From: Prorocentrum cordatum
Lineage: Eukaryota; Sar; Dinophyceae; Prorocentrales; Prorocentraceae
Length of the DNA: 60,000 bases
Direction: 5' to 3'
NCBI GenBank assembly: GCA_963575745.1
Contig: CAUYUJ010014181.1
Location: 137,501-197,500 of the forward strand
This document shows, piece after piece, positions 39,106 to 50,189 of the stretch. A program made the translations under genes and the position numbers. The stretch's first letter is position 1, and every line of letters begins with the position of its first letter. The notes under the pieces were generated by a model. The model made no database searches, was not told where the DNA came from, and worked only from the letters and a program-made list of their open reading frames with translations.

Positions 39106-39545
39106 AATATCAGTACGGCTAAGAGTAAGAAGCATATTTAAACGACTGATAATAAGAATACGCATGGGACGAATACTACTAAGGATACTGATAACTATGA
39201 AAACACTACTCAGAATACTAACCACACGAATACACGTGCGAGTCCAACAACACTCATATGAATAAGGGGAACCGTATTACGAATATCACTAATGAGAAAC
39301 ATAGTCATGCGAATAACATTCATCTTACTTGTGCGAAGAAGAAGAAGAAGTCGTATTAATGATGAACAGAAGAACGCGAAACCTACTATACATAACCATG
39401 GCTACTAATATATGACGATACTGGGAATTCTATGACTAATTATACTATTAGCAACATTCATAGTGATAGTACTACAACGGATATCAATAGTACTACCGCG
39501 ATTAATGATAATGGGAGTAATTCTATCCATAGTCGCACTAACACA
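39106..39545. other. AT-rich spacer with ACTAAT/GAATA words
   Basis: Degenerate triplet-like words (AATACTA, CGAATA) suggest a decayed ACT-type microsatellite like that at the window start. Confidence 0.5.
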
Positions 39546-39693
39546 ATCCATACTCGTACTACGACGACGACGACGACGACGACGACGACTACTACTACTT
39601 CTACTACTACTACTACTACTACTACTGCGACTTCTACTACGCCTACTACTACTACTACTACTACTACTGCTACTACTACTACTACTACCACTA

Positions 39694-39730
<37 letters not shown>

Positions 39731-39747
39731 CACTACTACCACTACTA

Positions 39748-39832
<85 letters not shown>

Positions 39833-39852
39833 CACCACCACCACCACCACCG

Positions 39853-39928
<76 letters not shown>

Positions 39929-40010
39929 TACTACTACTACTACACCACCACCACCACCACCACCACCACCACCACCACCACCACCACCACCACCACCACG
40001 ACTACTACTG
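39546..40010. repeat. ACT/ACC trinucleotide microsatellite
   Basis: Long ACT runs with ACG, GCT and CAC blocks (CACCAC at 39822-39850 and 39945-39998). Long Thr, Tyr, Val or Leu frames are artefacts. Confidence 0.95.
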
Positions 40011-40158
40011 ATAATAATATTGTTAAAAATACGAATAATAATAAAATAATACTAGAAATAATAATACTAATAATAGTAATAGTAGTCATAATAGGAATAC
40101 AAATAGTAATAACACTCACACGCGTAAGCAAACTAATCCAACAATGAGAATGCTAATA
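40011..40158. other. AT-rich ATAATA spacer
   Basis: Degenerate AAT/ATA triplets. Confidence 0.6.
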
Positions 40159-40250
40159 AGAAAAAGAGGGTGAGGAGAAGGAGGAGGAGGAGGAGGAGGA
40201 GGAGAAGGAGGACGTTGAGGAGGAGGAGGAGGAGAAGGAGGACGCGAAGG
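40159..40250. repeat. GGA tract
   Basis: GGAGGA with AAG interruptions. Confidence 0.9.
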
Positions 40251-40369
40251 GCCATCCTGACCTTTCGCAGACTTCCTTTTTCTGCCTTTGGGATTCGGGG
40301 CGGCCAGCGTGAGGCGGCGGGCAGCCGCTGGCAGCCTCCGCCCCCGAGCCGCCGCGAAACGCCCCATCT

Positions 40370-41077
40370 GCCCAGCAGCCGACGCAGCCGCCGCCCGCCT
40401 CGGCGGCCCAGCCGTTGCCGCCGCCGCCCGCCTCGGCGGCGCAGCCGACGCCGTCGCCCGCCACGGCGGCGCAGCCGACGCCGCCGCCCGCCACGGCGGC
40501 GCAGCCGACGCCGCCGCCCGCCCCAGCGGCGCAGCCGACGCCGCCGCCGCCCGCCCCAGCGGCCCAGCCGACGCCTTCGCCGCCCGCATCGGCGCGCAGC
40601 CGTCGCCGCCAGCCGCCGTGGCGGCGCCGCCGCCCGCCGCTGCGGCGCAGCCGCCGCCGCCGCCGCAGCCCAGCCCGGCGGCGCCCGCCGACGCCTTCGA
40701 CGCCCGCCCAGGCGGCGCAGCCGACGCTGTCGCCCGCCACGGCGGCGCAGCCGACGCCGCCGCCCGCCACGGCGGCCCAGCCGACGCCGCCGACGCCCGC
40801 CCCAGCGGCCCAGCCGACGCCTTCGCCGCCCGCATCGGCGGCGCAGCCTTCGCCGCCAGCCGCCGTGGCGGCGCCGCCGCCCGCCACGGCGGCGCAGCCG
40901 CCGCCTCCGCCGCGGCAGCCCAGCCCGGCGGCGCCGCCGACGCCTTCGACGCCCGCCCCGGCGGCGCAGCCGACGCCTCCAGCCGCCGTGGCGGCGCCGC
41001 CGCCCGCCACGGCGGCGCAGCCGACGCCGCCGCCGCAGCCCGGCCCTGCGCCGCCGACGTCGGCCCCTGCGAGTTGA
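40370..41077 (+). repeat. 30-bp GC-rich minisatellite with an open Pro/Ala frame
   Basis: GCGGCGCAGCCGACGCCGCC followed by GCCCGCCACG units of 27-33 bp (multiples of three) run for about 700 bp. One + frame reads AAQPTPPPAT repeats and ends at TGA (41075-41077). All the units keep frame, so long open frames exist in several registers on both strands. It could be the disordered tail of a real protein or just a minisatellite; nothing unique flanks it to decide. Confidence 0.75.
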
Positions 41078-41317
41078 CGCGCGGCTCCGGCGGCCGCGGC
41101 GGCGGCCGCCCCAGGCCCTTCGGAGGTCCTTCGGAGGCCCTCGGGGCCGGCGCGGCCCGGCAGCGATTGGGGCGCGCGCCGCGCGCCGTCTCACACTGCA
41201 GCCCTTGTGCCCTTGCCCCCCTCGGCCCTGGTGGCTCGTCGATGCATCGGCGCCTCGGCGTGATCCCCCGATCAATTTTTTGTATTCAGGCGGGTCCCAT
41301 CTAATTATCGAAGAATA
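41078..41317. other. GC-rich low-copy DNA
   Basis: No supported feature. Confidence 0.4.
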
Positions 41318-41503
41318 AGCAATGCTATAAACATAATCTTTTGGCGCTCCGCGCGGCTTGCATGCATCTACGCTGCGCTCCACTGGCGGCGCCTCCGGCG
41401 ACGCCCCTGGCGCGCTCCGCGCGCCGTGGATGGGGCGTTTTGGCCCGGCGCGGAGCCAAGAAATCCGCGCGGACCCTCCAAAGTTTATGTTTACCTAGTT
41501 GTT
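41318..41503. mobile_element. F3 element, copy d (best ends)
   Basis: The left end ATAAACATAATCTTTTGGCG, CTCCGCGCGG is inverted relative to the right end CCGCGCGGACCCTCC, AAAGTTTATGTTTACC. GGCGGCGCCTCCGGCGACGC is the shared core. Confidence 0.8.
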
Positions 41504-41872
41504 TGTTCATCCAGTGTGGGAAGCCAGTGCTCGACGGGGCTGACGGTTCAGGCTTGCCGTCGACCATGTCCCAAGGCTGGCAGTTCCGTCGGGCTCTGGG
41601 TTGTCGCCAGGAAATTTCAGGGCTCTGGAAGAGGAGCAGCAGCAGATGTAGGAGCACCCGGAGCAGGAGCCAGAGGAGGAGGAGGAAGAGGAGGAGGAAG
41701 ACGCAGGAGGGGGACGAGGAAGGTGAGGAGATCCGTCGGGGCTCTCTTGGCCAGGCACGCCTAGAACAAAGCCAAGTCACTCCAGATCCTTCTTGCTTTG
41801 CTCTCGCGGCGCTCTGGAGAGCTTTGGATCGACCGCGGCGTTCGATGCGTCATCCAGACCCGCGGCCGCCAA
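41504..41872. other. Low-copy DNA with a GGA patch
   Basis: AGGAGC/GGAGGA repeats occupy 41628-41720. Elsewhere there is nothing recognisable. Confidence 0.45.
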
Positions 41873-42032
41873 AACACGGGGCCGTTTGCGCCGACATTGT
41901 CGCGTAAGCTGCCCGCGTAAGGTCGCAAGTAAGCACCCTCGTCTCCAAAGTGGTGTGCCGCGCGGGCGGCCCGCGTAACCCGCCGCGTAAGGTCGCTATG
42001 CCATTTCGCGTCAGACCCGTTTTTGGGCGTCG
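41873..42032 (+). repeat. F6 repeat, copy 2
   Basis: GGGGCCGTTTGCGCCGACAT, TCGCGTAAGCTGCCCGCGTA, CCCTCGTCTCCAAAG and CAGACCCGTTTTTGGGCGTC are in the order of 19242-19408. Confidence 0.8.
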
Positions 42033-42362
42033 CTCATGTCTTCTATGCGTGAATTTCTCCTCCCTGCCGCCTTCTCACTTGGCCTTGCCCTTCCGGCCCC
42101 GCCGCTGCTGTGCATGTGCAGACTTTACGCTCTTCCGCGATGGCTCGTCCGCTGCGGGGCGGGCTTGGCGGCTCCACGCGCGCAGGCCGCCCGCGCTTAC
42201 CGCGGCACCGGCCGCGCACCGGCCGCTCCCCGCCGAGTCTCACCTCCTCTTCTCAGTGTTGAATAAACACAGACAACGTATCGTCGAATCCCCACAAGGA
42301 TAATATGGGAAACTATGGGGAGTGCAGGGGAGGACGAAGGTCCAGAACACACGTGCGACGAG
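42033..42362. other. Low-copy DNA between two F6 copies
   Basis: No gene seen. GTCGAATCCCCACAAGGATA at 42284-42303 is a faint match to the motif at 1996. Confidence 0.4.
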
Positions 42363-42530
42363 GAAACAGGGTCGTCTGCGACGACATTGGCGCGTAAGCT
42401 TCCCGTGCAAGGTCGCGCTTAAGCGCCCTCGTCGCCAATGCAGCGTGCCGCGCTGGCGGCCCACGTAAGCCACCGCATAAGGTTGCTGTGCCATCCCGCG
42501 TAGGACCCGTTCCTTATCCGTCGTTCCCGA
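42363..42530 (+). repeat. F6 repeat, copy 3
   Basis: GGGTCGTCTGCGACGACATT, GGCGCGTAAGCTTCCCGTGC, GCCCTCGTCGCCAATGC and AGGACCCGTTCCTTATCCGT. Same strand as the other two copies. Confidence 0.8.
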
Positions 42531-42894
42531 GGGACACTCTTTTGGGGACCCTGGGACTCGTTTGTGTTTCTTTGTTTGCCCCTGGGCCCCTTCGCTCCTC
42601 CCCTGCCGCAGCATGCGGGCGCCTGCCACCACCACGGCCCCATGCACGCCTGGCCAGGGCCGGCCCGGGCCCTAGGGTCTGACATAGTCAAACCTAACCC
42701 TAGGGCGAGGGAAGAGGGGAGGGGGAGGAGGGGAGGGAGAGGGGGTGTAGGGCGGGGCGGGGGAGGAGGGGGGGGTGTAAAGAGAGTCTGCGGCGTGCAG
42801 CCGGCTTTGCGGCCCCGTCGCCAGGCGGGTTCCTCCACATTTCGACGTTTTTGGCGCTGGGAGGCGCACGGGCGAGCTATATCAATATATGTAA
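42531..42894. other. Low-copy DNA with a GGGA patch
   Basis: Purine-rich GGGAGGGGG at 42706-42780. Otherwise nothing. Confidence 0.45.
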
Positions 42895-43480
42895 ATTTCT
42901 GTATAGTTATGTGTATATATATATATATGCTTGTGTATATACAGGTATATGTACATGTACGTGTATATGCTTGTGTATATGTATATGTGTATGTATATGC
43001 ATATGTATACGTATATGGATGGTTATATTTATGTGTGTACGTATATGCATATGTGTATGTATCTGGACGTGCATCTGTATATGTACATGTACATGCATAT
43101 ATACACATATATAAAAAATTATGCATATGTATATGTATAGGTGTATGCATATGTATGTGTATATGTATATTCAGATGCATGTGCATATGTATATGTGTGT
43201 ATATATAATTTTATGAACATGTTTATGTATATGTATATGTATACGGGTATGTATATGTACATGGGTATGTACATGTGTATGTATATGTATACGAACATGT
43301 ATATGTATATGAATATGTGCATGTATATGTATATGTATATGTATATGCATATGTATATGTATATGCATATGTATAGGTGTATGCATTTGTATGTGTATTT
43401 GGATTTGTATTTGTATATGTATAGGTATATGTATATGTATAGGTACGCGTATCTATCTATCAATCTCTCTCTCTATATAT
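42895..43480. repeat. TATATG/TATGTG microsatellite
   Basis: About 580 bp of GTATATGTATATG units with CATGTACATG interruptions. Tyr/Met/Ile/His frames are artefacts. Confidence 0.95.
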
Positions 43481-43579
43481 GTGTGTGTATACAAATACGC
43501 CAGGCCCCCTCCCGGGACGTCCTCCACCTCGCTCACATCTCGTGTACGTTCCCGGTGCCGCGCTTCCCGGCCTGGGGAG

Positions 43580-44105
43580 CCCCCACAATGCCCAAAGACA
43601 GCCCAAGACGATCCCAAGAAGCACCCACAACGTAAAAGAATTGCACAAGACGCTCCCAAGCAACCCAGGATAGCTTCCGGGCGGCTCTCCAGGCTCCCAG
43701 GAGGCCTCCAAGAGACCTCAAGAGAGCTCCGAGAGGGCTCCCGAGAGCGCCCGGAGAACCTAAAATCGTTATTTGTCATATTTTTCACCAGGTTGTTGGC
43801 CAAGACCGCCCGCAGACTGCCCAAGAGGCCCCCAAGACGGTCCCAAGACGGGCCAAGACAGCCCCAAGACTGCCGAAGAGGCGCCGAGGACAGCTCCAGA
43901 CCACCCCATAACAAGCCCAAGATAAGCCCAAGAGCGGGAGCAGGAGGTCTCCAGAGACCTGTGAGAGGACTCCGGGACCCCCCAGAGGCCTCCAACACAC
44001 CCCAGACCACTCAGAGGCTGCCCAAGAATCCCCGACGAGGCCCCCAAAACAGCCCAAGAGAACTTCGAGAGCCGTCCCGAGAGAGCCTGAAGAGGGTAAA
44101 CACGT
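43580..44105 (-). repeat. F10 array in inverse orientation
   Basis: CCCAAGACGRYCCCAAGA and CCCAAGAGGCCCCCAAGAC are the reverse complement of the F10 unit. It is more diverged than the + orientation arrays. Confidence 0.8.
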
Positions 44106-44890
44106 AATTCGATTTTCACTGTTTTTTGTCGACGTTGTTTCGCCTTCTCACGTTTTCCCGCTTCCAACGCTCCAAGACCGAGGATTTTTTCAAACTTCTT
44201 GAATTCCAGAGATTCTTGTTCAAGTTGGGACTCCTACTTCCTATCCTCTTCCTCGAGCCCCACCAAGACCTCGGGATCACATGCAAAGATGTTTCGGGAA
44301 TGCTCTTGAACTCTCTGACGCTGTCTTGGCACTCTCTTGGATCGTCGTCGTGTCCTCTTGGCTGCCTCTGAAATCATTGTAGAAGTCGAGATCCCATGAT
44401 CCCACGAGTTGAAGCAGTGGAATTTTGAGCTCCTTTTTTCAAACTCACCCCCTTCTTTTTTGCACGAAGACCCCGAGAGGCACCCCAACAGACCGTGGCC
44501 TGCATGTAGAAAACGTCTACCCCACAGCCCATGCTTTGCAACTTGAAGACAGAAATCCCACCTTTCCGTTTTTCCAAGTTCGCCCCCTTGTGTACACTTG
44601 CACAACAGACCACAATTAAGACCCCAGAAAAGAACCCAGGAAGCTTTCGAGGGCACCAAGTCGTTGAATACCTAACGGCAATTCATGATTTTTCGTTTCC
44701 GCTGTTCCCCTTCTATACGATTCGGAGGCTTGCGCAAGGCCTCCAAGAGCGTCCCTGGATGCAAGACACGACAAGGATGATATTCAATGTCGTCGCCCAT
44801 CAATCCTAGCTAGAACTTGAGTGCGCGCGATTGTCCCAGTAGACATATATATAGAGATGTATGTATAGATATGTGAAAGTCTGTGTATCT
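44106..44890. other. Low-copy DNA, nothing recognised
   Basis: Balanced-composition sequence with only short frames; no domain or repeat recognised. Confidence 0.45.
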
Positions 44891-44930
44891 ATGTGCATAT
44901 AAATATACACATATACCTATCTATATACAT

Positions 44931-44967
44931 ATATCCATATCCATATCCATATCCATATCCATATCCG
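44931..44967. repeat. ATCCAT hexanucleotide microsatellite
   Basis: Six ATCCAT units. Confidence 0.95.
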
Positions 44968-45256
44968 CGGCCTCGCGTGCTGGGCCCCTGGGCCGCGACC
45001 CCGCGAATGCGGGGCGTTGTATCCCAGATGCCCCGCGCGGATCGTGTCCGTGCGACCGCGTGTCCGCGGGATCGCGCTCTGGAGTGCAGACCGCGAGGGC
45101 GCGGATATACGATGGTGTGCAGAGCCTGCTGGGCGTACACGCACCTTGCCTGGGCCCAGGATGGCCCCGACCATGGCGTTGGTGTGCATAGCCAGGTCCC
45201 CGACGTCGTGAGTCTCACAACTTGGACCTTCAAAGATCTTGACTCGACTCATTTCC
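44968..45256. other. GC-rich low-copy DNA
   Basis: Small CGCGGAT words recur, but no gene is supported. Confidence 0.4.
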
Positions 45257-45512
45257 TAGGACTGTTTTGTCATCGTTTTCTTATTCACTGTTTTGCCGAT
45301 CTGCGCGGGCCCTCTCAACCCCCCTTCTCCCCGCCCCATGGACTGGATCTTGGTTGTTTTTGTGGCGTCTGTTTCGAGCAGGTGGAGCCTCCCCCGTAGG
45401 ACGCACTGCTGCAAACTGTCGCACTAAGCAGAGGTCCGGAGCCAGACCCCCCCGCCCCCCCTCTCCACTTCCGCCCAATGTCGAAACGCCGAAAAAGAAA
45501 CGCTCACTTTTT
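45257..45512 (+). mobile_element. F5 element, copy 4 (longest)
   Basis: TTTTGCCGATCTGCGCGGGC, CATGGACTGGATCTTGG, GAGCAGGTGGAGCC, GGACGCACTGCTGCAAACTG, GGTCCGGAGCCAGACCCCCC and CCCAATGTCGAAACGCCG. The last block is shared with 18740-18758. Confidence 0.8.
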
Positions 45513-46077
45513 CTCCCGAGGTATTTTTTGCCGCCTTGGGGGCCAGTGAGGGCTTCCATGCCCAGAATACCGAAAAACAGTCGTTGTGTTTCTTTCCACG
45601 ACGCGAGGGGACCTGTGCAGATGCCTCATTTGGTGGGTTCGGGTCGTGTCGACGCCGCGGCGACGCCGGAGCAGTAGTTCAGAGTTAAAGGCCGCGGGCG
45701 GGGTGAACTCCGCCAGTGTGGAACGACCTCGGCTGCCAGAAGGCCACGATCGTCCATGGCCGAATGATCCACGTGGTGTCGGTTGGGGGGCGTCGAACAG
45801 GGGGTTGAGGCCCTGAGGAGGAGGAGGAGGAGAAGGAGAAAGGGGAGGAGGAGGAGGAAGAGGAGGACGAGAAGGAAGAGAAGGAGGAGGAGTGGCCTGT
45901 GGGGGGGGGATATCCTGGCCAGGGCCCTGACAAGACTTCGCGCTGGCCCCCCCTTTGCCTCTGCCGGTGCGTCCCCTATGCCCACCCTTCGTCCGCGCAC
46001 GTGCCTCGGGCCACGAGGCTCTCGCTCCCACAATCCCACGGCATGCGAGGATTGTGATGTTCCGCCCACTTTGCTCT
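45513..46077. other. Low-copy DNA with a GGA patch
   Basis: A GGA/GAAGGA tract lies at 45815-45893. The rest is unassigned. Confidence 0.45.
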
Positions 46078-46150
46078 GGAGTTGGGCCTGTCCCTCTACA
46101 GGGGGGGAATCTCCAAAAATAGTCAAAGAGTAGCGTGGGGACTATTTCTC
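46078..46150 (+). mobile_element. F2 element, left half only
   Basis: GTTGGGCCTGTCCCTCTACA and AAAAATAGTCAAAGAG match F2 left halves. The right end is missing. Confidence 0.6.
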
Positions 46151-46194
46151 GATTATGTACCTGACTTTCGTCTCGACCACCAGCAAGAATCTCG

Positions 46195-46345
46195 AGCACC
46201 ACGAAAGCGCCGAACTGGAGGGTCTTCACGCGTCGGGCCCCGGGAGGCGATACTCGTTCGGCGTTTCGATCTTTTTCTGGGTGCTCGAGGTTCTCTCTGG
46301 GATGTGGTCCCTATGTGCGATGGGAACGACATTGTGCGAGGATGT
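46195..46345. repeat. Dispersed repeat F15, copy 2
   Basis: CGCGTCGGGCCCCGGGAGGC, ACTCGTTCG and GCGATGGGAACGACA parallel 12885-13045. Confidence 0.5.
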
Positions 46346-46387
46346 CATTTTCGACCCGTGAGGTCCCCGTCGAGATAGATTTTCGCG

Positions 46388-46485
46388 CTGGATCCATCTT
46401 CGATTGTCCCAGGATCCGAAACAAGGGATCCATAGAGGCCGAAATCTAGGATTCCCGGACTGGCAGAATCACATCGTCGGAGATC
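46388..46485. repeat. Dispersed repeat F16, copy 2
   Basis: CTGGATCCATCTTCGATTGT, CCCAGGATCCGAA and CCATAGAGGCCG parallel 28985-29090. Confidence 0.55.
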
Positions 46486-46714
46486 TGGCCCCCAGTCCTG
46501 GTCCCGCCTCATCGGCGCCTCCGCAAGGGCCGCCCACGGCTCGATGAGCCTTGGGACGTGTGTTAGCCCAACGCGTATTTGCGCCGCTCCGCTTAGCTTC
46601 ACCCATGGCACGCAGCCCGTGTCCGCTGTCGTGGCACCGCCTGCGACATATGGAAGAGCTGCGGTGGACGGGCACACGCCGGCGCTAACACACCCAGACA
46701 CGCGATGCCTTTTT
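46486..46714. other. Low-copy DNA
   Basis: Nothing recognised. Confidence 0.4.
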
Positions 46715-46900
46715 GGAAGACGATCAGTGGAGAGGAAACATTATGCGAAATAATTTCCAGATGTCTTAAACATGATTTAAGCATGCCTTACATACTTAAG
46801 TAAAAACATGTTTCAACATTGTCAGCACATCTCTCAAACATTTTAAGCTCAATTCTAATTCAATGATCGGATTGTTAGGGTGTCCATGGTTATAGCATCC
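46715..46900. mobile_element. F7 element, copy 3
   Basis: GAAGACGATCAGTGGAGAGG, AATAATTTCCAGATGTCTTA and GTTAGGGTGTCCATGG with AGCATCCACA correspond to the other F7 copies. Confidence 0.7.
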
Positions 46901-46966
46901 ACAACGATGCCCTGACGGTTTCAACACGAGGCCTGCGGATGCCCCGACCTTTTTCGCCAGGACTTC

Positions 46967-47098
46967 AGTCGGGCGTGTCCCTCTACAGGAGGAATATTCC
47001 AAAACAGTGAGAAATAGTCTGGGGACGATTTTTAAAAGTCTGTTCGAGCAATCTTGGAGTCTGTTTGACATCTGCCTGCAGGAGGACACGCCCGACCT
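46967..47098 (+). mobile_element. F2 element, copy C
   Basis: AGTCGGGCGTGTCCCTCTAC at the left and CTGCCTGCAGGAGGACACGC with CCGACCT at the right; 132 bp, TA after the right end. Confidence 0.85.
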
Positions 47099-47312
47099 AG
47101 CCCAGGGCCCGCGCCGTCTCCCGAGGCGTCTCTGGACGACCCGGGGCCCGGCGCGGGCCCCACCCTGCACTGCGGCCGGAAGAGGCTGCTGCGGTCACCG
47201 CCCCGGCACACAGGCTCGGGCGGGGGTGTGGGCGCGAGTGAAATGGAGGGGGCGATGTGGGCGCGAAGTAAACGGCGGGGGAATGAAGCGTGCTCTTTGC
47301 GTGCCCCAAAGG
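47099..47312. other. GC-rich spacer between F2 elements
   Basis: High-GC and open in more than one frame; possibly exonic, but there are no clear splice sites. Confidence 0.35.
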
Positions 47313-47469
47313 TAAGTCGTGCAGGTCCCTCTACATGAGGAGTACTCAGAACTAGTAAAAACATAAACGTAGGGGGACGATTTCCCTTATTTTTGATATT
47401 TCTTTGAAGATTGTTTGAACATTTAACTTTTCGTCCAAAAGCCGCCTGTACGAGGACATGCCCGACCTA
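47313..47469 (+). mobile_element. F2 element, copy D, TA on both sides
   Basis: TA-AGTCGTGCAGGTCCCTCT at the left and CGCCTGTACGAGGACATGCC with CGACC-TA at the right. Confidence 0.85.
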
Positions 47470-47592
47470 ATCCTGAAGGCCCCCTCTTGGGCCCGAAAGT
47501 GCTCCTTTCAAGGGGCCCTCCAGGGCTCCTCTTTGGCAGCCCTCGCTGCCCCCCCCGATGTATTGCCCCTCCGTTCAGCGCGGTCCAAGGGT
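47470..47592. other. Spacer between F2 copies D and E
   Basis: Short low-copy sequence. Confidence 0.4.
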
Positions 47593-47750
47593 TAGGTCGG
47601 GCATGTCCCCCTACAGGCGGATGTCGGAGGAGAAATTCAAAAATAGTAAACACAAGGTTCAAGATGGTGAAAAGTAGTAGAGGAATCGCCCCCAGACCAT
47701 TTTTGGACCATTTTTGAATGCTCCTTCTGTGGAGGGACACGCCCGACTTA
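47593..47750 (+). mobile_element. F2 element, copy E, TA on both sides
   Basis: TA-GGTCGGGCATGTCCCCCT at the left and TTCTGTGGAGGGACACGCCC with GACT-TA at the right. Confidence 0.85.
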
Positions 47751-47940
47751 ATCCAAGGGGTGCAGAGTGGAGGGTGCAGGCGAGCGCGCGGCCCGCCCGC
47801 TCAGCAGCACGGCCTGCCCCGCCGACCCCGGGGAGAGGACGGGGCGTCGTTGGTGAGAGGCCTCCGCGGGCGCTCTGCGGCCCCATAATGGTGAGAGGGG
47901 GCAGCGGCGCCCAGCCCCAAAGCCCGAGGATGGCACAACT
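47751..47940. other. GC-rich island before a CTC tract
   Basis: Open in more than one frame. It resembles the islands at 13419 and 14018 in lying next to CTC tracts, but I see no convincing donor or acceptor. Confidence 0.3.
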
Positions 47941-48130
47941 CCTCCTCCTCCTCCTCCTCCTCCTCCTCCCCCTCCTCCTCCTCCCCCTCTCCTCCTCTCC
48001 TCCTGCTCCTCCTCCTGCTCCTCCTGCATCCTCCTCCTCCTCCTCCTCCTCCTCCTCCTCCTCCTCACCTCCTCCTCCTCCTCCTCCTCCTCCTCCTCCT
48101 CCTCCTCCTCCTCCTCCTCCTCCTCCTCCC
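47941..48130. repeat. CTC pyrimidine tract
   Basis: A nearly pure CTC run. Confidence 0.95.
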
Positions 48131-48289
48131 TGTGAGGGCCATCGAGCGGCACGGCCCGCCCTCGCCACCCCGCCCCCAGGCCCCCTCTTTTGAGGGAGTG
48201 GGGCGCGGCCCTGGACCTCGCTCTCCGTGTGTGCGCGCCGCCCGCGCTCCCGCGGGGAGAGAGAAAGGGCGGCCGCGGCGCTGCCCCCC
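48131..48289. other. GC-rich island between two CTC tracts
   Basis: The same arrangement as 13419-13572. Possibly exonic; no domain seen. Confidence 0.3.
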
Positions 48290-48425
48290 CCTCCTCCTCC
48301 TCCTCTCCTCCTCCTCCTCCCTCCTCCTCCTCCTCCTCCTCCTCCTCTCCGCTCCCCCGGTCCTCCTCCTTCTCCTCCTCCTCATCCTCCTCCTCCTCCT
48401 CCTCCTCCTCCTCCTCCTCTTTCTC
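48290..48425. repeat. CTC pyrimidine tract
   Basis: CTCCTC with TCC and CCG interruptions. Confidence 0.95.
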
Positions 48426-48429
48426 CTCA

Positions 48430-50120
48430 TCAATGGTTCCTTACAAAATGGTCCTTAGTGAGGGTGCTTTACGCAGTGCTCGTAGGAAAAAAGGATTGAA
48501 TCCCCACTGGGGATCCCTTACGAAGGATCTCTTACTAATGTTTCTGCACGCGTGTTTACGTAGTCGTGATCCAGCAGGCAGGATTCTTCATACAGGAATT
48601 ATGACGGAGTTTGTTTTCCCCAGGAGTCCAATTGGAATTTTATTGTGAGCGTTCTTTTTTTGGGTGTCTTGAACGACGGGTGCCATGCGACGGATTCCTT
48701 CGTTCAGGATTCCCTACTGAGGATATCGACTTACAGCATTTTAGCCGAGGCGTCCTTGGTGATAAGTCCTGGCGGAGGATTCCTTATTATAGATTCCTAA
48801 ATCAGGGCTTCCTTATTTGGATTCCCTGGGAAGGGTTCCTGACCAAGGGTCCCGTCTGAAGGATTTCTGGTCATGGATTCCTGACGCAAGAATTCTTGCG
48901 AATGATGTCTTAGTCCAGATGTATTATGCACGGTTTTAATCCAGGAATATGTGTTCAGTGCTTGTTGGCAGAGATGATTTATTGACGGTTCCTTGCTAAG
49001 GGTTCTTGGCGACGGCTTCTTTATCCATTAAAATCTGTATATAGTTCTGGATGATTGATTACGGGTTCCGTACTAAGGATTCACACCTTACGGTTGGTTC
49101 TTCGCCCACGATGCCTTACTCAGGATTCCGTGCCATGGTCCCTCATTTTTTTTTTTCTTCGTCAGGGTTCGTTTACGCAGAAACTATATTACAATGGAAT
49201 CATTAGTACAGGTTCTGTGCCATTGACTCCTTACATAAGGACTTTTTTTAGTGATTCCTTCAACAGGGCTCCTTATCAAGGTCTCCTCACTCGGACCTGA
49301 ATAATTACTGGGTCTTTCCTCGGGATTCGTGGTTGAGGATTCTTTAGTAACTTTTCTTCATTCGGGATTCTTATCAAGTGCCGCAGGAAGAATTCCCGAC
49401 AAGAGGGAAATCCTTTTAGATATCTCCTTCGAATATTATTATTCCGTCTTCCTCACCAAGAGTTCTTGGCAAATGGTTCCCCATTGCGGGTTGCCGATGA
49501 AGGGGTCCTTATTGAAAGGAATCCTTTCCAGGGGCTCCTTACCGAGGATTCTTTACTGAGGGCTCCTCACGGAGGATTTCTTCGGAGTGATTTCCTGGGA
49601 ACGATATCTTCGGAACACAATCGCCCGTCATGCTGATGTACTAGTGATTTCCCGCTATAGATCCCACTCACGATGTTTTGTTGTTGTTTTCTTCTTGGGT
49701 TTCTTTTCTTAGGATTCCTCACTACGGGGTCCCTACCGTGGATTCATTACGCAGGGTGTCTTATCGAGGATACCTCATTCGGGAACCCTTGCCAGTTGGT
49801 TTCTTCTCACGGAGTCCTCAGTCAGGATTTCGACACAAGGGTCCTTGCGAATGATTTTTGGAGGGTTCCTTACTAAGGACCCCCTATTCATGGCTCATTA
49901 ATGAAAATTCCTTACTGCCGATTCGTCAATTTGGGGTCTTTCCGCAAGGACCTTTATCAAGGATTGCTTATTTACCAATTGTTCTTTCGAGCGGGAGTCC
50001 TTATCACGGATTCCGTTCTAAGGTTTTTTTTACGGACTCGTTCGTTCGTCATTCAGGATTCGTTATTTTGGTTTCCGTATTTTGGATTCTTTATTCAGGG
50101 TTTCTCACCAGAAACCATTA
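48430..50120. repeat. Decayed 14-15-bp minisatellite, GGATTCCTTACTNAG
   Basis: Over 1.6 kb the phrase GGNTTCCTTAN..AGG recurs every 14-15 bp, for example consecutively across 48,770-49,010. Individual units are only about 60-70% alike by eye. Spacing irregularities break any reading frame. Several T runs occur (49150, 50030). No gene. Confidence 0.8.
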
Positions 50121-50189
50121 TTACATGTCCTTATTTCCTTGTTGTTGCTGTCCGATATCTGGAACCACAAAGCATTGTTGACCCCGCCT

